Shown in pieces: positions 25,636-33,269 of a DNA stretch of 64,000 nucleotides (positions are counted from its first letter, which is position 1; each line of letters starts with the position of its first letter). The notes below the pieces were generated by a model that saw nothing but the letters and a program-made list of their open reading frames with translations, did no database searches and was not told the origin of the DNA. This DNA is from PALSA-1353 sp036267155 (lineage in GTDB: Bacteria; Planctomycetota; Phycisphaerae; Tepidisphaerales; Tepidisphaeraceae). Both the position numbers and the translations under genes were made by a program. The stretch covers positions 49,887 through 113,886 of the forward strand of contig DATAWP010000022.1 of the NCBI GenBank assembly GCA_036267155.1, in the 5' to 3' direction.

Positions 25636-26691
25636 TCACACCTCGTCGGCGTCCGATTCCATCGTTTCCTTCCACAATTCGAGATTCTCCAGGTAAACGC
25701 TCGTGCCGCGCGCTACGCAGGTGAGAGGGTCCTCGGCAAGCTTCACGTCCAGGCCGGTGGCGTTGCTGACCACCGTTGTGAGCCCGCGCAACAGCGACGA
25801 TCCGCCGGCCATCGTGATGCCGTTCTCGACCAGGTCCGCGGCCAATTCCGGCTCGGCCATCTCCAGCGTCCGCTTCACCGCGTCGATGATCTGCGTGACC
25901 GGCTCCTGCAGGGCCTCGCGGATTTCCTCGCTGGTGACGATGGTTTTGCGCGGCAAACCGCTGATCAGATCACGGCCGCGCACTTCCATGGTCGGCTCGC
26001 CGTTGCCCTGCGACGCCGCGGAGCCGATCTCGATCTTGATCTTCTCGGCCATCTGCTCGCCGATCGCCATGTTGTACGTTTTTTTCATGTGGCCAACGAT
26101 CGACTCGTCGAAGTCGTCGCCGGCGACGCGGACCGATTCGCAGACGCTGATGTCGGCCAGGGAGATGATGGCCACCTCCGTCGTTCCGCCGCCGATGTCC
26201 ACGATCATGCTGGCGGTGGGTTCGATGACCGGAAGCCCGGCGCCGATCGCGGCGGCCATGGGCTCCTCGACGAGATAAACCCGCCTCGCCCCGGCGCGCT
26301 CGGCACTGTCGTACACCGCCCGCCGCTCGACCGCCGTGATGCCGGATGGAATCGCGATCACCACCCGCGGGCCGATAAAGTGCTTTCGTCCGTGCACGCG
26401 GCGGATGAAATAGGAGAGCATGGCCTGCGTGATCTCAAAATCGCTGATGACGCCGTCCTTCAATGGACGGATCGCCGTGATCGAGCCGGGCGTTTTGCCG
26501 AGCATTTCCTTGGCGACCAATCCGACGGCGTTGCCGTTCTGCAGAACGCGGTTGGTTCCCTTTTTGACGGCGACGACGCTGGGTTCGTTGAGTACGATTC
26601 CTTCGCCTTTGACGCAGACCAGCGTGTTGCATGTGCCCAGGTCGATGCCCATGTCGATGCTGAACATGCCCAGAAGCCTATCGAAGATCAC
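25636..26691 (-). CDS. mreB: Rod-shape-determining actin homologue MreB
   Basis: A 351-residue actin-fold ATPase. Recognisable elements are the phosphate-1 loop 'GIDLGTCNTLV', 'AVERRAVYDSAERAGA', the phosphate-2 loop 'MIVDIGGGTTEVAI' and the adenosine motif 'ITMAGGSSLLRGL'. It polymerises under the membrane and directs elongation of the wall. Start is GTG 26691 with AGGAG eight bases upstream. It heads the minus-strand cluster mreBCD-mrdA-x-rodA. Confidence 0.97.
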   Translation of the reverse strand: MIFDRLLGMFSIDMGIDLGTCNTLVCVKGEGIVLNEPSVVAVKKGTNRVLQNGNAVGLVAKEMLGKTPGSITAIRPLKDGVISDFEITQAMLSYFIRRVHGRKHFIGPRVVIAIPSGITAVERRAVYDSAERAGARRVYLVEEPMAAAIGAGLPVIEPTASMIVDIGGGTTEVAIISLADISVCESVRVAGDDFDESIVGHMKKTYNMAIGEQMAEKIKIEIGSAASQGNGEPTMEVRGRDLISGLPRKTIVTSEEIREALQEPVTQIIDAVKRTLEMAEPELAADLVENGITMAGGSSLLRGLTTVVSNATGLDVKLAEDPLTCVARGTSVYLENLELWKETMESDADEV

Positions 26692-27019
26692 GCTGTCGTC
26701 TCCTGCCGGGATTTTTGCTGGGGCGAGATGGCTTTACGATTGCAGAGCCGACCGACGCTCCGCATCGAATCGCCCTGAAAGCGATGGGGACCGGCGGCCA
26801 TTCGGCCGCGAGCCGTTAAGAAAGTGTGCCGCACCTTCTTATCCAAACGCCCGCTCCATCGGGTCCCGGGCCAGACGGGCTGCCCCGAATCGACCGCCCC
26901 AAGTCTTCTCGCCCGGAAAGACGTAAAATACAGCACGCCCCGGCCGTAAGCAAATCGCTGCTGCCGGCGAAATTGAAAATGAGGCCGGAAACCCGGCTCG
27001 GATTAAGCGAGGATGATCT
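26692..27019. other. Divergent intergenic region mreB / O-methyltransferase
   Basis: 328 bases between divergent genes, expected to hold the promoter of the rod-shape operon and that of the methyltransferase gene. I see no convincing gene; short open frames here lack a ribosome-binding site and have no recognisable sequence. I could not assign -35/-10 boxes with confidence. Confidence 0.5.
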
Positions 27020-27691
27020 ATGTCTCAAGAGCAATGGACCGCCGTGGACCGATACATGACCCAGATGCTTGTTCCACCGGACCCGGCGCTGGATGAAGCA
27101 TTGCGTGCCAGCGCCGCCGCCGGGCTGCCGGCGATCAATGTGTCGCCGAACCAGGGCAAGCTGCTGATGCTGCTGGCGCTTTTGCGGGGCGCCCGCAGCA
27201 TCTTGGAAATCGGCACGCTGGGCGGGTACAGCACGATCTGGCTCGCGCGGGGCCTGGCCAAGGGCGGGCGCCTCATCACGCTGGAAGCCGATCCGAAACA
27301 CGCTGAAATCGCCCGATCCAACATCGCGCGGGCTGGCGTCGCCGATGTGGTTGAACTGGTTCTCGGCAAAGCGCTGGATGCCCTGCCGCGACTGGCCGCC
27401 AATGGCCGTGGGCCATTTGATCTGATCTTCATCGACGCCGACAAGCCGAGCAATCCGGATTACTTTTCCTGGGCGATGAAGCTCTCGCAACCGGGAAGCC
27501 TGATCATCATCGACAATGTGGTGCGCGACGGAAAAGTGATCGACGCCGCCAGCGGCGACGCCGGCGTGCGGGGCGTGCGGCGAATGAACGAATTGATCGC
27601 CGCCGAGCCGCGAGTGATCGCCACGGCGATCCAGACAGTAGGTATCAAAGGCTACGACGGCTTCGCGATTGCGCTGGTCACCGCCGGCTGA
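27020..27691 (+). CDS. O-methyltransferase, CCoAOMT/COMT-like
   Basis: A 223-residue soluble SAM-dependent methyltransferase. Motif I is 'ILEIGTLGGYSTIWLARGL' (about residues 61-79), with 'LITLEADPKHAEIARSN' next and the metal/catechol-type acidic signature 'DLIFIDADKPSNPDYFSWA'. 'IIIDNVVRDGKV' completes the fold. These are hallmarks of the Mg-dependent catechol/caffeoyl-CoA family; the bacterial substrates are mostly unknown. The Ntn-hydrolase-like gene begins about 100 bases downstream on the same strand and may be co-transcribed. Confidence 0.92.
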   Translation: MSQEQWTAVDRYMTQMLVPPDPALDEALRASAAAGLPAINVSPNQGKLLMLLALLRGARSILEIGTLGGYSTIWLARGLAKGGRLITLEADPKHAEIARSNIARAGVADVVELVLGKALDALPRLAANGRGPFDLIFIDADKPSNPDYFSWAMKLSQPGSLIIIDNVVRDGKVIDAASGDAGVRGVRRMNELIAAEPRVIATAIQTVGIKGYDGFAIALVTAG

Positions 27692-27794
27692 TAGCCGTGC
27701 CCACTTGATCTTCGGCCCGACTCGTGGTTTCCTATGGAAATCACGCCTTCGTTGGCGCGTATTGGGGTCGATTGGGCGAAACTTTCGAGTGGAT

Positions 27795-28442
27795 ATGACT
27801 CTCATCGTCTCGGCAAAATTTCGTGGAGGCGTCGTTGTTCAGGCGGATGGACGGTCCAACCGGCACGGCAAGGTTGTTACCGACACGCTCCAGAAGATTT
27901 TCCCCATCGCGGATTCGTGTCTGGTCGTTAGCCACAGTGGTGTGAATACCTGGAAGAAACGCAGCGTTGCCGCTTGTCTGAAAAAACTCTCTTTCGCCAA
28001 CTGCCAAACGCATTTGGAGGTCGCGGCTGTGATCGACAAGGGGCTCGGCAAACTCATTACCGGGTCCTGGTGCGAGTGTTCCGAATGTTCGGGCAAAAAA
28101 GAGGGTGTGGAGTTTCTGATCGATGGATTCGATGGCCAGGGACAACTGAGGCGGCTGTTTCTCGCATGGCCGTGGAATTCACGGATTCCTGAACTGTCGT
28201 CCTGGAACACCGATTGGGGATACGCGTTTGGCCAGGGCAAAGCCGTTCACTGGCCAGATGAGCCAAAGAATCTAGAAGTTGGCGGCATCGATGAGATCGT
28301 GGAACTGGTCAGTCGCATCCACGCGGACGCCATGACTCGGACGGCCCATGAGGTTGGGGGCCATATCCATAGTCTGAAAGTGACGGAAGCGGGCTCCGAG
28401 TGGGCTACTCCCACTGCCAAAAAAACCATTGTGCTGAAATAA
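27795..28442 (+). CDS. Stand-alone proteasome/HslV-like Ntn-hydrolase candidate
   Basis: A 215-residue protein. Starting at ATG 27795, removal of Met would expose Thr1 in 'TLIVSAKFRGG'. Counting from this Thr, Asp17 ('VQADGR') and Lys33 ('TLQKIF') fall exactly where proteasome beta subunits and HslV have their catalytic Thr1/Asp17/Lys33, and 'VVSHSGVN' near 44-51 matches the strand-loop holding the conserved Gly. A later 'WGYAFGQGKAV' resembles the glycine-rich S/G-x-G segment of HslV and Anbu. A short cysteine cluster 'WCECSECSGKK' is unusual. No HslU, ATPase or proteasome partner is nearby. What it cleaves is unknown. An upstream in-frame start (27669) would add 42 residues that hide the Thr and is disfavoured. 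Confidence 0.7.
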   Translation: MTLIVSAKFRGGVVVQADGRSNRHGKVVTDTLQKIFPIADSCLVVSHSGVNTWKKRSVAACLKKLSFANCQTHLEVAAVIDKGLGKLITGSWCECSECSGKKEGVEFLIDGFDGQGQLRRLFLAWPWNSRIPELSSWNTDWGYAFGQGKAVHWPDEPKNLEVGGIDEIVELVSRIHADAMTRTAHEVGGHIHSLKVTEAGSEWATPTAKKTIVLK

Positions 28443-28452
28443 ACGGGCGGGG

Positions 28453-29424
28453 TTATTTGGCTCCCACCGCGGAACGAATGGACTGCGGCACTTGCGGAAG
28501 GCCGCCGTTGTCTTGCTGCTGGCCAGAGTCGTCCGGGGCGATCGGAATCTGGGGGGCCCAATCGAGCCAATCTTTCTTGACGTCGTCATGAAGGACGAAT
28601 TCCGAACCGTTTTGAGCCTGCTCGCCCATGTCCTTTTCCGGGGTGGCGAAGGCGATTCCTCCGGAGACGAGGGAGCTAAGCGACCGCACCTTCATCTGCA
28701 CGCCACTCAGCAGGCCGCCCGTCACATCGACGCCGCTGATGATCCAGAACTGAGAATTTGATCTCACCAGCGTGCTGTAACGCCGGCGGATGAGGGCGCG
28801 GACATCGATGCTGGCGGCGTCGGGGCTGAGTTGAATGTCCTGAATGACGCCGACCGGCACGCCGCGGAAATAGACGGACGTGTCGGACTGCAAGTGTTCC
28901 AGACGCGGGGTCTTCAGCACGATTTCGAGGCCATCCTGCTCGATGACGGGAGTCTTTTCCAGGCCGGTGAATTCCGTTTCAGGCTCTCCGGCGCCGGGGG
29001 CAGAGTCGATGTACGGGCCACTCAAAACGGTGCTGAGACCGGTGATGGATTCAGTGGATATCTCCGGGCGCACCACCCAGAAGCGGGCCCCCTTTTCTGC
29101 GAACCAGGGGTGACCGCGCTTCAGCCGAATTTTGACCACCACCTGCTTCTGATCTTGAGTGATTTGGATGTCCGTGACTTCTCCAATCGACACCCCACGA
29201 TGCATGAGTTGGGTTTGGCCCGTTTTCAGTCCATCGGCTTCGTCAAACTTGATCGCGATCTCGCGTCCGCGGCTCGCGAAGTGATCGTAGATGTAATACC
29301 CCACCATGCCCAGCGCAAAAACCGGAACAAGCCAGATGAGGAGAACCGGCCGGCGCATTTTTTTCACGACGGGCTTTGGCGGTGCGTGCGGGTGATCCGA
29401 TTTTTCTTCAGTTGCGCGACTCAT
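28453..29424 (-). CDS. PqiB-like MCE-domain protein (two MCE units)
   Basis: A 323-residue protein with one N-terminal membrane helix (about residues 27-47) and two MCE/MlaD domains: 'GREIAIKFDEADGLKTGQTQLMHRGVSIGEV' spans the first start (about 52-82, given only as its location and 'MHRGVSIGEV'), and 'VYFRGVPVGVIQDIQ' marks the second (about 183-197). Canonical PqiB has three MCE units, so this is a shorter form. MCE proteins form rings or tubes that carry lipids between membranes. It is coupled to the PqiA-like gene upstream by an ATGA overlap. Confidence 0.86.
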   Translation of the reverse strand: MSRATEEKSDHPHAPPKPVVKKMRRPVLLIWLVPVFALGMVGYYIYDHFASRGREIAIKFDEADGLKTGQTQLMHRGVSIGEVTDIQITQDQKQVVVKIRLKRGHPWFAEKGARFWVVRPEISTESITGLSTVLSGPYIDSAPGAGEPETEFTGLEKTPVIEQDGLEIVLKTPRLEHLQSDTSVYFRGVPVGVIQDIQLSPDAASIDVRALIRRRYSTLVRSNSQFWIISGVDVTGGLLSGVQMKVRSLSSLVSGGIAFATPEKDMGEQAQNGSEFVLHDDVKKDWLDWAPQIPIAPDDSGQQQDNGGLPQVPQSIRSAVGAK

Positions 29425-30053
29425 CGAGCGTGCTCCTCTGTTTCCTCATTTTCCCAAATGAGCTGGGGATCGAAGCTTGCCGAGGCCAGGATGGTGAAGA
29501 TCACGACCATGCCGAAGGCGAACAGCCCCCTTCCGGGAATGATCGTCGCAAGGCGCTCCAATTTCACGAGCGATACCAGCACGGCCAGGACGAACACGTC
29601 CAGCATCGCCCAGCGGCCGATCGTTTCGATAATGCGGTAAACCCACGTCCGCGGTCTCTTCCATCGTGAGATCTTGAGTTTGGTGGAACCAACTAGAAAG
29701 AACAAACCGATGAGCTTCAGACACGGAATGAGAATGCTGGCAAGGAAAACGACCACCGCGATCACGTAATCGCCGTCGAGAAAGAGCCGCTGGCATCCGC
29801 CCCAGACGGTGTTCTGCGAGCTAGCGCCGTACATTTCAAGCCGAAGAATGGGATAGATGTTGGCTGGGACATACAGGATGAGCGCCGCAAGGGAAAGAGC
29901 AGCGGTCAGGTGCAGAGACCCGCTGGTTCGCCTGGCGATCCTCGACCCACAGCGGCGGCAATTGGCCGCCATGCCCGGCGCCAGCGGATCAACCGAGTGG
30001 ACGAGCCCACAGGTCTTACATGCGATCGCGGCGGTCGTGGTCTGATGTTCCAT
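29421..30053 (-). CDS. PqiA-like membrane protein (single module)
   Basis: A 210-residue protein with two CxxC pairs at the N-terminus ('ACKTCGLVH' and 'CRRCGSRI'), a zinc- or iron-binding rubredoxin-like knot, followed by four membrane helices including the family stretch 'PANIYPILRLE'. E. coli PqiA has two such modules; here there is one. PqiA is the inner-membrane partner of PqiB in lipid transport and envelope stress. The next gene overlaps by four bases, and no PqiC is seen. Confidence 0.86.
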   Translation of the reverse strand: MEHQTTTAAIACKTCGLVHSVDPLAPGMAANCRRCGSRIARRTSGSLHLTAALSLAALILYVPANIYPILRLEMYGASSQNTVWGGCQRLFLDGDYVIAVVVFLASILIPCLKLIGLFFLVGSTKLKISRWKRPRTWVYRIIETIGRWAMLDVFVLAVLVSLVKLERLATIIPGRGLFAFGMVVIFTILASASFDPQLIWENEETEEHAR

Positions 30054-30247
30054 TTTATTGCATTTTGTCAGAGACGCCGCCCAACCGTCTAGTGCGCATT
30101 ATGGAACTTTGACCAATTCCCCAAAGGCCGTTTCCGTCACAACCGTTCCAAACTCCCACCGTCGAGGTTTCAAGGACCTCGCCTTTTGCCCAAATTCCTG
30201 TCCGTTTTCTTCTTCGGCAAGGTACATTCAATTCAGAACACAACCTT

Positions 30248-30403
30248 ATGATGAGCGACGCCGAGCTTCTTCACGATTATCTCGCCACCTGTTCCGAGCC
30301 GGCTTTCGCCGAGTTGGTGCAGCGCTACATCAATCTGGTTTACTCCGCCGCCCGCCGGCAGGTGCGCGACACTCACTTGGCCGAGGACGTTATTGCCTAT
30401 TGA
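30248..30403 (+). pseudogene. Truncated ECF sigma factor gene (region 2 only)
   Basis: A 51-codon frame, 'MMSDAELLHDYLATCSEPAF' onward to 'RDTHLAEDVIAY', reproduces the first 50 residues of planctomycete ECF-type sigma factors (sigma-70 region 2.1-2.2, which normally continues '...LAEDVTQxVF'). It stops at a TGA inside a palindromic repeat, and no region 4 is found downstream. The gene appears cut by the repeat or by deletion. Confidence 0.75.
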
Positions 30404-30462
30404 GCGGAGGAGACCTTCAACCTTCCGTTCAATAGGCAATAGAAAATAGGCAATAGGCAATT
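30392..30462. repeat. TTGCCTATT/AATAGGCAA palindromic repeat
   Basis: Left arm 30392-30410 pairs with right arm 30421-30440 (one mismatch and one bulge) around a 10-base loop. The right arm is followed by further AATAGGCAA units to 30462. The left arm forms the stop codon of the truncated sigma-factor frame. A related array lies at 32458-32550, so this is a repeat family. Confidence 0.8.
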
Positions 30463-30527
30463 CTTCCCAAACCAACCTTCCGGCAGACAAATCTCTATTC
30501 TATACTCGGTCGCGAAGGAGCATCGCT

Positions 30528-31520
30528 ATGAACGTGTTGGTCGCCGGCGGAGCGGGTTATATCGGGTCGCACACGGTCAAACGCCTCAAGGAAGCCGGGC
30601 ATTCGCCGGTCGTCTATGACAATTTGAGCCGAGGACACCAGGAGGTGATCGACATCCTGAAAGTGCCCGGTATCGTCGCGGACCTCAACGACAAACCCCG
30701 GCTTCTCGAAGCTATGCGAAAACACCGCATCGACACCGTCATGCACTTCGCAGCTTACGCATACGTCGGCGAAAGCGTCGAGCATCCGCTTATGTATTAT
30801 CACAACAACGTCAGCACGACGATCGGTGTTCTGGAAGCGATGAAGGAAGCGAGCATCGAGCGATTCGTCTTTTCCAGCAGTTGCGCGACCTACGGTAATC
30901 CGGATCGGGTGCCGATCACCGAGGATGAAAAGAAAGCCCCGGTCTCCCCCTACGGGCGAAGTAAATTGATGGTCGAACAGATCCTCAGCGACGCGCACTT
31001 GGGAAACCGAAAATTCAACTTCGCATCGCTGCGATACTTCAACGCCAGCGGTTGCGCGATGGATGGAAGCCTCGGCGAAGATCACGACCCCGAAACACAC
31101 CTGATCCCGGTGATTCTTCGGGCCATTGCGGGCAATCGGCCGGGGATCACGGTCTTCGGTACGGATTATCCGACGCCCGACGGGACGAACGTGCGGGATT
31201 ACATTCATGTGGACGATCTGGCGGATGCGCACATCCGGGCGATGGAACGGCTCAAGGACTCGGACCCGATTTTCTGCAACCTCGGCACGGGGCGAGGATT
31301 TTCGGTGAAAGAGATCATCGCGAATGCCGAGAAGGTCACCGGGAAAAAAGCGCCGGTGAGCTACGGCCCACGACGAGCGGGGGATGCGATCGCGCTGTGG
31401 GCCGATCCCTCACGGGCAAAAAAACTGCTCGATTGGGAAGCGAAGTACAAGGACCCGCAGACGATCATTCGCTCGGCGTGGAACTGGTTCAGCAAACACC
31501 CAAAGGGGTACGCGACATGA
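30528..31520 (+). CDS. galE: UDP-glucose 4-epimerase
   Basis: A 330-residue extended short-chain dehydrogenase that interconverts UDP-glucose and UDP-galactose, feeding glycan synthesis. The NAD-binding 'GGAGYIGSH' is at residues 7-15, the active-site 'SSSCATYG' at 116-123 and the catalytic Tyr142-x3-Lys146 in 'SPYGRSKLM'. 'VRDYIHVDDLADAH' is the usual substrate-side motif. ATG 30528 has AAGGAG eight bases upstream. Its stop codon overlaps the start of a 28-residue membrane peptide gene (ATGA). Confidence 0.95.
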   Translation: MNVLVAGGAGYIGSHTVKRLKEAGHSPVVYDNLSRGHQEVIDILKVPGIVADLNDKPRLLEAMRKHRIDTVMHFAAYAYVGESVEHPLMYYHNNVSTTIGVLEAMKEASIERFVFSSSCATYGNPDRVPITEDEKKAPVSPYGRSKLMVEQILSDAHLGNRKFNFASLRYFNASGCAMDGSLGEDHDPETHLIPVILRAIAGNRPGITVFGTDYPTPDGTNVRDYIHVDDLADAHIRAMERLKDSDPIFCNLGTGRGFSVKEIIANAEKVTGKKAPVSYGPRRAGDAIALWADPSRAKKLLDWEAKYKDPQTIIRSAWNWFSKHPKGYAT

Positions 31521-31603
31521 GCAAGACGGAGATTTTTGCCTGGGTGCTATTGGTCGCATCCGTGGCGGTCGGCGTGGGAATGACGATTTTCGCCCCGGTG
31601 TAA
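31517..31603 (+). CDS. 28-residue membrane microprotein coupled to galE
   Basis: An 87-base frame starting at the ATG that overlaps the galE stop (ATGA). The product is a seven-residue polar start (MSKTEIF), one hydrophobic helix 'WVLLVASVAVGVGMTIF' and 'APV'. The coupling and the clean single-helix layout favour a real gene, but I recognise no family and chance cannot be excluded. It ends five bases before the convergent HNH-repeat gene. Confidence 0.5.
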   Translation: MSKTEIFAWVLLVASVAVGVGMTIFAPV

Positions 31604-31608
31604 TTTTT

Positions 31609-32367
31609 CTATTTTTTCCCGCGGCGAAGTTTTACTCCTGCGGCATCACGGGCGGCGGTGAATGTTCCGAACAGGCGAATCGAGGCGCCATAAAGAGCCG
31701 GCAATTCGCGGCGAATTTGGCTGTCGGCGACGCTCTGACCGCCGCGGGCCGCGGACTTGATCGCCTTGAGGACCTGGGATTTATCCCAATGGCGTCGGAG
31801 GCGAAATTTCTGCGGGTCGAAATTGGCCGCGCGAAGGGCGGCGTCGTAATCGCCGAAATGCCGGATCGCGGCGGCGTGAAGGCCGGGATCGTCGCTCTGC
31901 AGCGCTCCGCTGCTGAGCGGCTCGCCGTCGCGGTAACGGGATTTCAACTCGAAGGCGATCGAATTGCGGTCCCAATGGCGATAGCGGGAAATATCGTCGG
32001 CGTCGAGCCCGGCCGCGTGCAAGGCCCGATGCCATTGGCCGAACAGCCGCGGCTGAAGCGCGGCGAAGGCGGCCTTGCCCAACTCGTCTCGGCGACGCGT
32101 GACCGCGGACCAGTAGAGCTTTTCCCCTTCGCGCCGAGCGGCTTTGATCAGCGCGATGATCCTGGCGCGCGTCCAGCGCGGCCGGCGAAGAACAGTGGCA
32201 TAATTGATCCCCGCCTGCTCGACGGCCCGGCGGTAGGAGCCGAAATGATACGCCGCTGCCGAGACCAGCGATTGCTTCGACCGAGCCAAACCGTTGTAGG
32301 AGATGTCCGCGCCTGCCTTGTGGAGGCGGCGGAGCTTCCGCAAAATCTCGGGTTTGTTCCAGATCAT
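31609..32367 (-). CDS. Protein of four HNH-endonuclease-associated repeats
   Basis: A 252-residue basic protein built from four copies of a 58-65-residue unit (about residues 2-59, 60-125, 126-187 and 188-252). Each has an opening 'W-x-(R/K)-x-x-(I/V)', a central 'L-(x)-(x)-A-A-x-x-x-F-G', and 'A-L/A-x-x-A-(G/N)'; examples are 'AAAYHFGSYRRAVEQAG' and 'AAIRHFGDYDAALRAAN'. This matches the homing-endonuclease-associated repeat (PF18780), a likely DNA-binding module, but no HNH nuclease motif is present. So a DNA-binding, non-nuclease role is inferred. ATG 32367. It stands alone on the minus strand. Confidence 0.78.
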   Translation of the reverse strand: MIWNKPEILRKLRRLHKAGADISYNGLARSKQSLVSAAAYHFGSYRRAVEQAGINYATVLRRPRWTRARIIALIKAARREGEKLYWSAVTRRRDELGKAAFAALQPRLFGQWHRALHAAGLDADDISRYRHWDRNSIAFELKSRYRDGEPLSSGALQSDDPGLHAAAIRHFGDYDAALRAANFDPQKFRLRRHWDKSQVLKAIKSAARGGQSVADSQIRRELPALYGASIRLFGTFTAARDAAGVKLRRGKK

Positions 32368-32457
32368 CGTTGAAAAAAACTACCAGCCCCGGATGTACAT
32401 CCGGGGCTCCCAATATCATCATCACTTGCGAAAAAACAAGAACCAATGGAAAAGGAC

Positions 32458-32550
32458 TGCCTATTGCCTATTGCCTATTGCGTATTATGTCCGAACTGTC
32501 TGCATCAATAGGAAATAGGCAATTGGCAATTGGAATTGGGCAATTGGCAA
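32458..32550. repeat. CTATTGC / AATAGGCAA repeat array at the truB start
   Basis: Three perfect tandem copies of CTATTGC (32461-32481) are followed after about 25 bases by inverted AATAGG, AATAGGCAA and several TTGGCAA-like units to 32550. It belongs to the same family as 30392-30462. It reaches into the 5' end of the truB reading frame. Confidence 0.75.
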
Positions 32551-33269
32551 ACGTCACAGCCATCAACGGCGTAATCAACCTCGACAAGCCCGCGGGAATA
32601 AGTTCAGCGGCGGCGGTGGGCCGGGTGAAGTGGCTGCTGGCGCGCGGGACGAAAATCGGGCACGCGGGGACACTCGATCCGTTCGCTACCGGGATTTTGC
32701 TGCTTCTCATCGGAAAGGCGACCAAGACGTGCGAGACATTCATGGGCCAGCCGAAACAGTACGAGACGACGGTAAAGCTGGGTGCGACGACGGCGACGGA
32801 TGATCCGGACTCGCCGGAAATTCCCACGCCGGATGCGGCCCGGCCGAGCCGAGAGGAAATCGAAAGAGCGACGGCGGGATTGGTGGGGATGATTCAACAG
32901 AGGCCCCCGGCGTTCAGCGCGCTGAAAGTCGGCGGGCGGCGGGCGTACGAATTGGCTCGGCGCGGCAAGTCGGTCGAGTTGCAGCCACGAAACGTGCGGA
33001 TCGATGCGATTGGCATTCTTTCGTGGCACTGGCCGCTGCTGCGGCTGCGGATCGACTGCGGGCGCGGGACATATATCCGGGCGATCGCGCGCGATTTGGG
33101 AGAAGAACTGAAAACCGGCGGATATCTGACGGAACTTCGCCGAACGCGCATCGGATCGTTCGGCGTGGCGCAAGCTGTTACGCTGGACCAATTGGAACAG
33201 CAGGGGATCGAGAAGCACCTGCAGCCGATTTCAGCGCTGGACGCGCAGGATCCGCAGCAGGGCCGGTAG
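32487..33269 (+). CDS. truB: tRNA pseudouridine(55) synthase TruB
   Basis: Makes pseudouridine 55 in the T-loop of tRNAs. The family core begins 'INGVINLDKPAGISS' and includes the catalytic Asp in 'GHAGTLDPFATGI' (Asp64 from this start), 'RPPAFSALKVGGRRAYE' and 'CGRGTYIRAIARDLGE'. The start is uncertain: ATG 32487 gives about 20 extra residues encoded by a repeat array, while TTG 32544 would begin 'MANVTAING', closer to the usual family start; the ATG is reported with that caution. Length is about 260 residues, slightly short because the C-terminal PUA-like part is absent. Its last 39 bases overlap the end of the convergent efflux gene. Confidence 0.9.
   Translation: MSELSASIGNRQLAIGIGQLANVTAINGVINLDKPAGISSAAAVGRVKWLLARGTKIGHAGTLDPFATGILLLLIGKATKTCETFMGQPKQYETTVKLGATTATDDPDSPEIPTPDAARPSREEIERATAGLVGMIQQRPPAFSALKVGGRRAYELARRGKSVELQPRNVRIDAIGILSWHWPLLRLRIDCGRGTYIRAIARDLGEELKTGGYLTELRRTRIGSFGVAQAVTLDQLEQQGIEKHLQPISALDAQDPQQGR

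Noticed and set aside
26816..27805. A 329-codon open frame on the minus strand across the O-methyltransferase gene
   Set aside because: It is the antisense shadow of a clear O-methyltransferase; its translation is low-complexity and has no family features.
32370..32486. Longer truB start at 32370
   Set aside because: The added residues are encoded by the divergent gap and the repeat array and have no resemblance to TruB.
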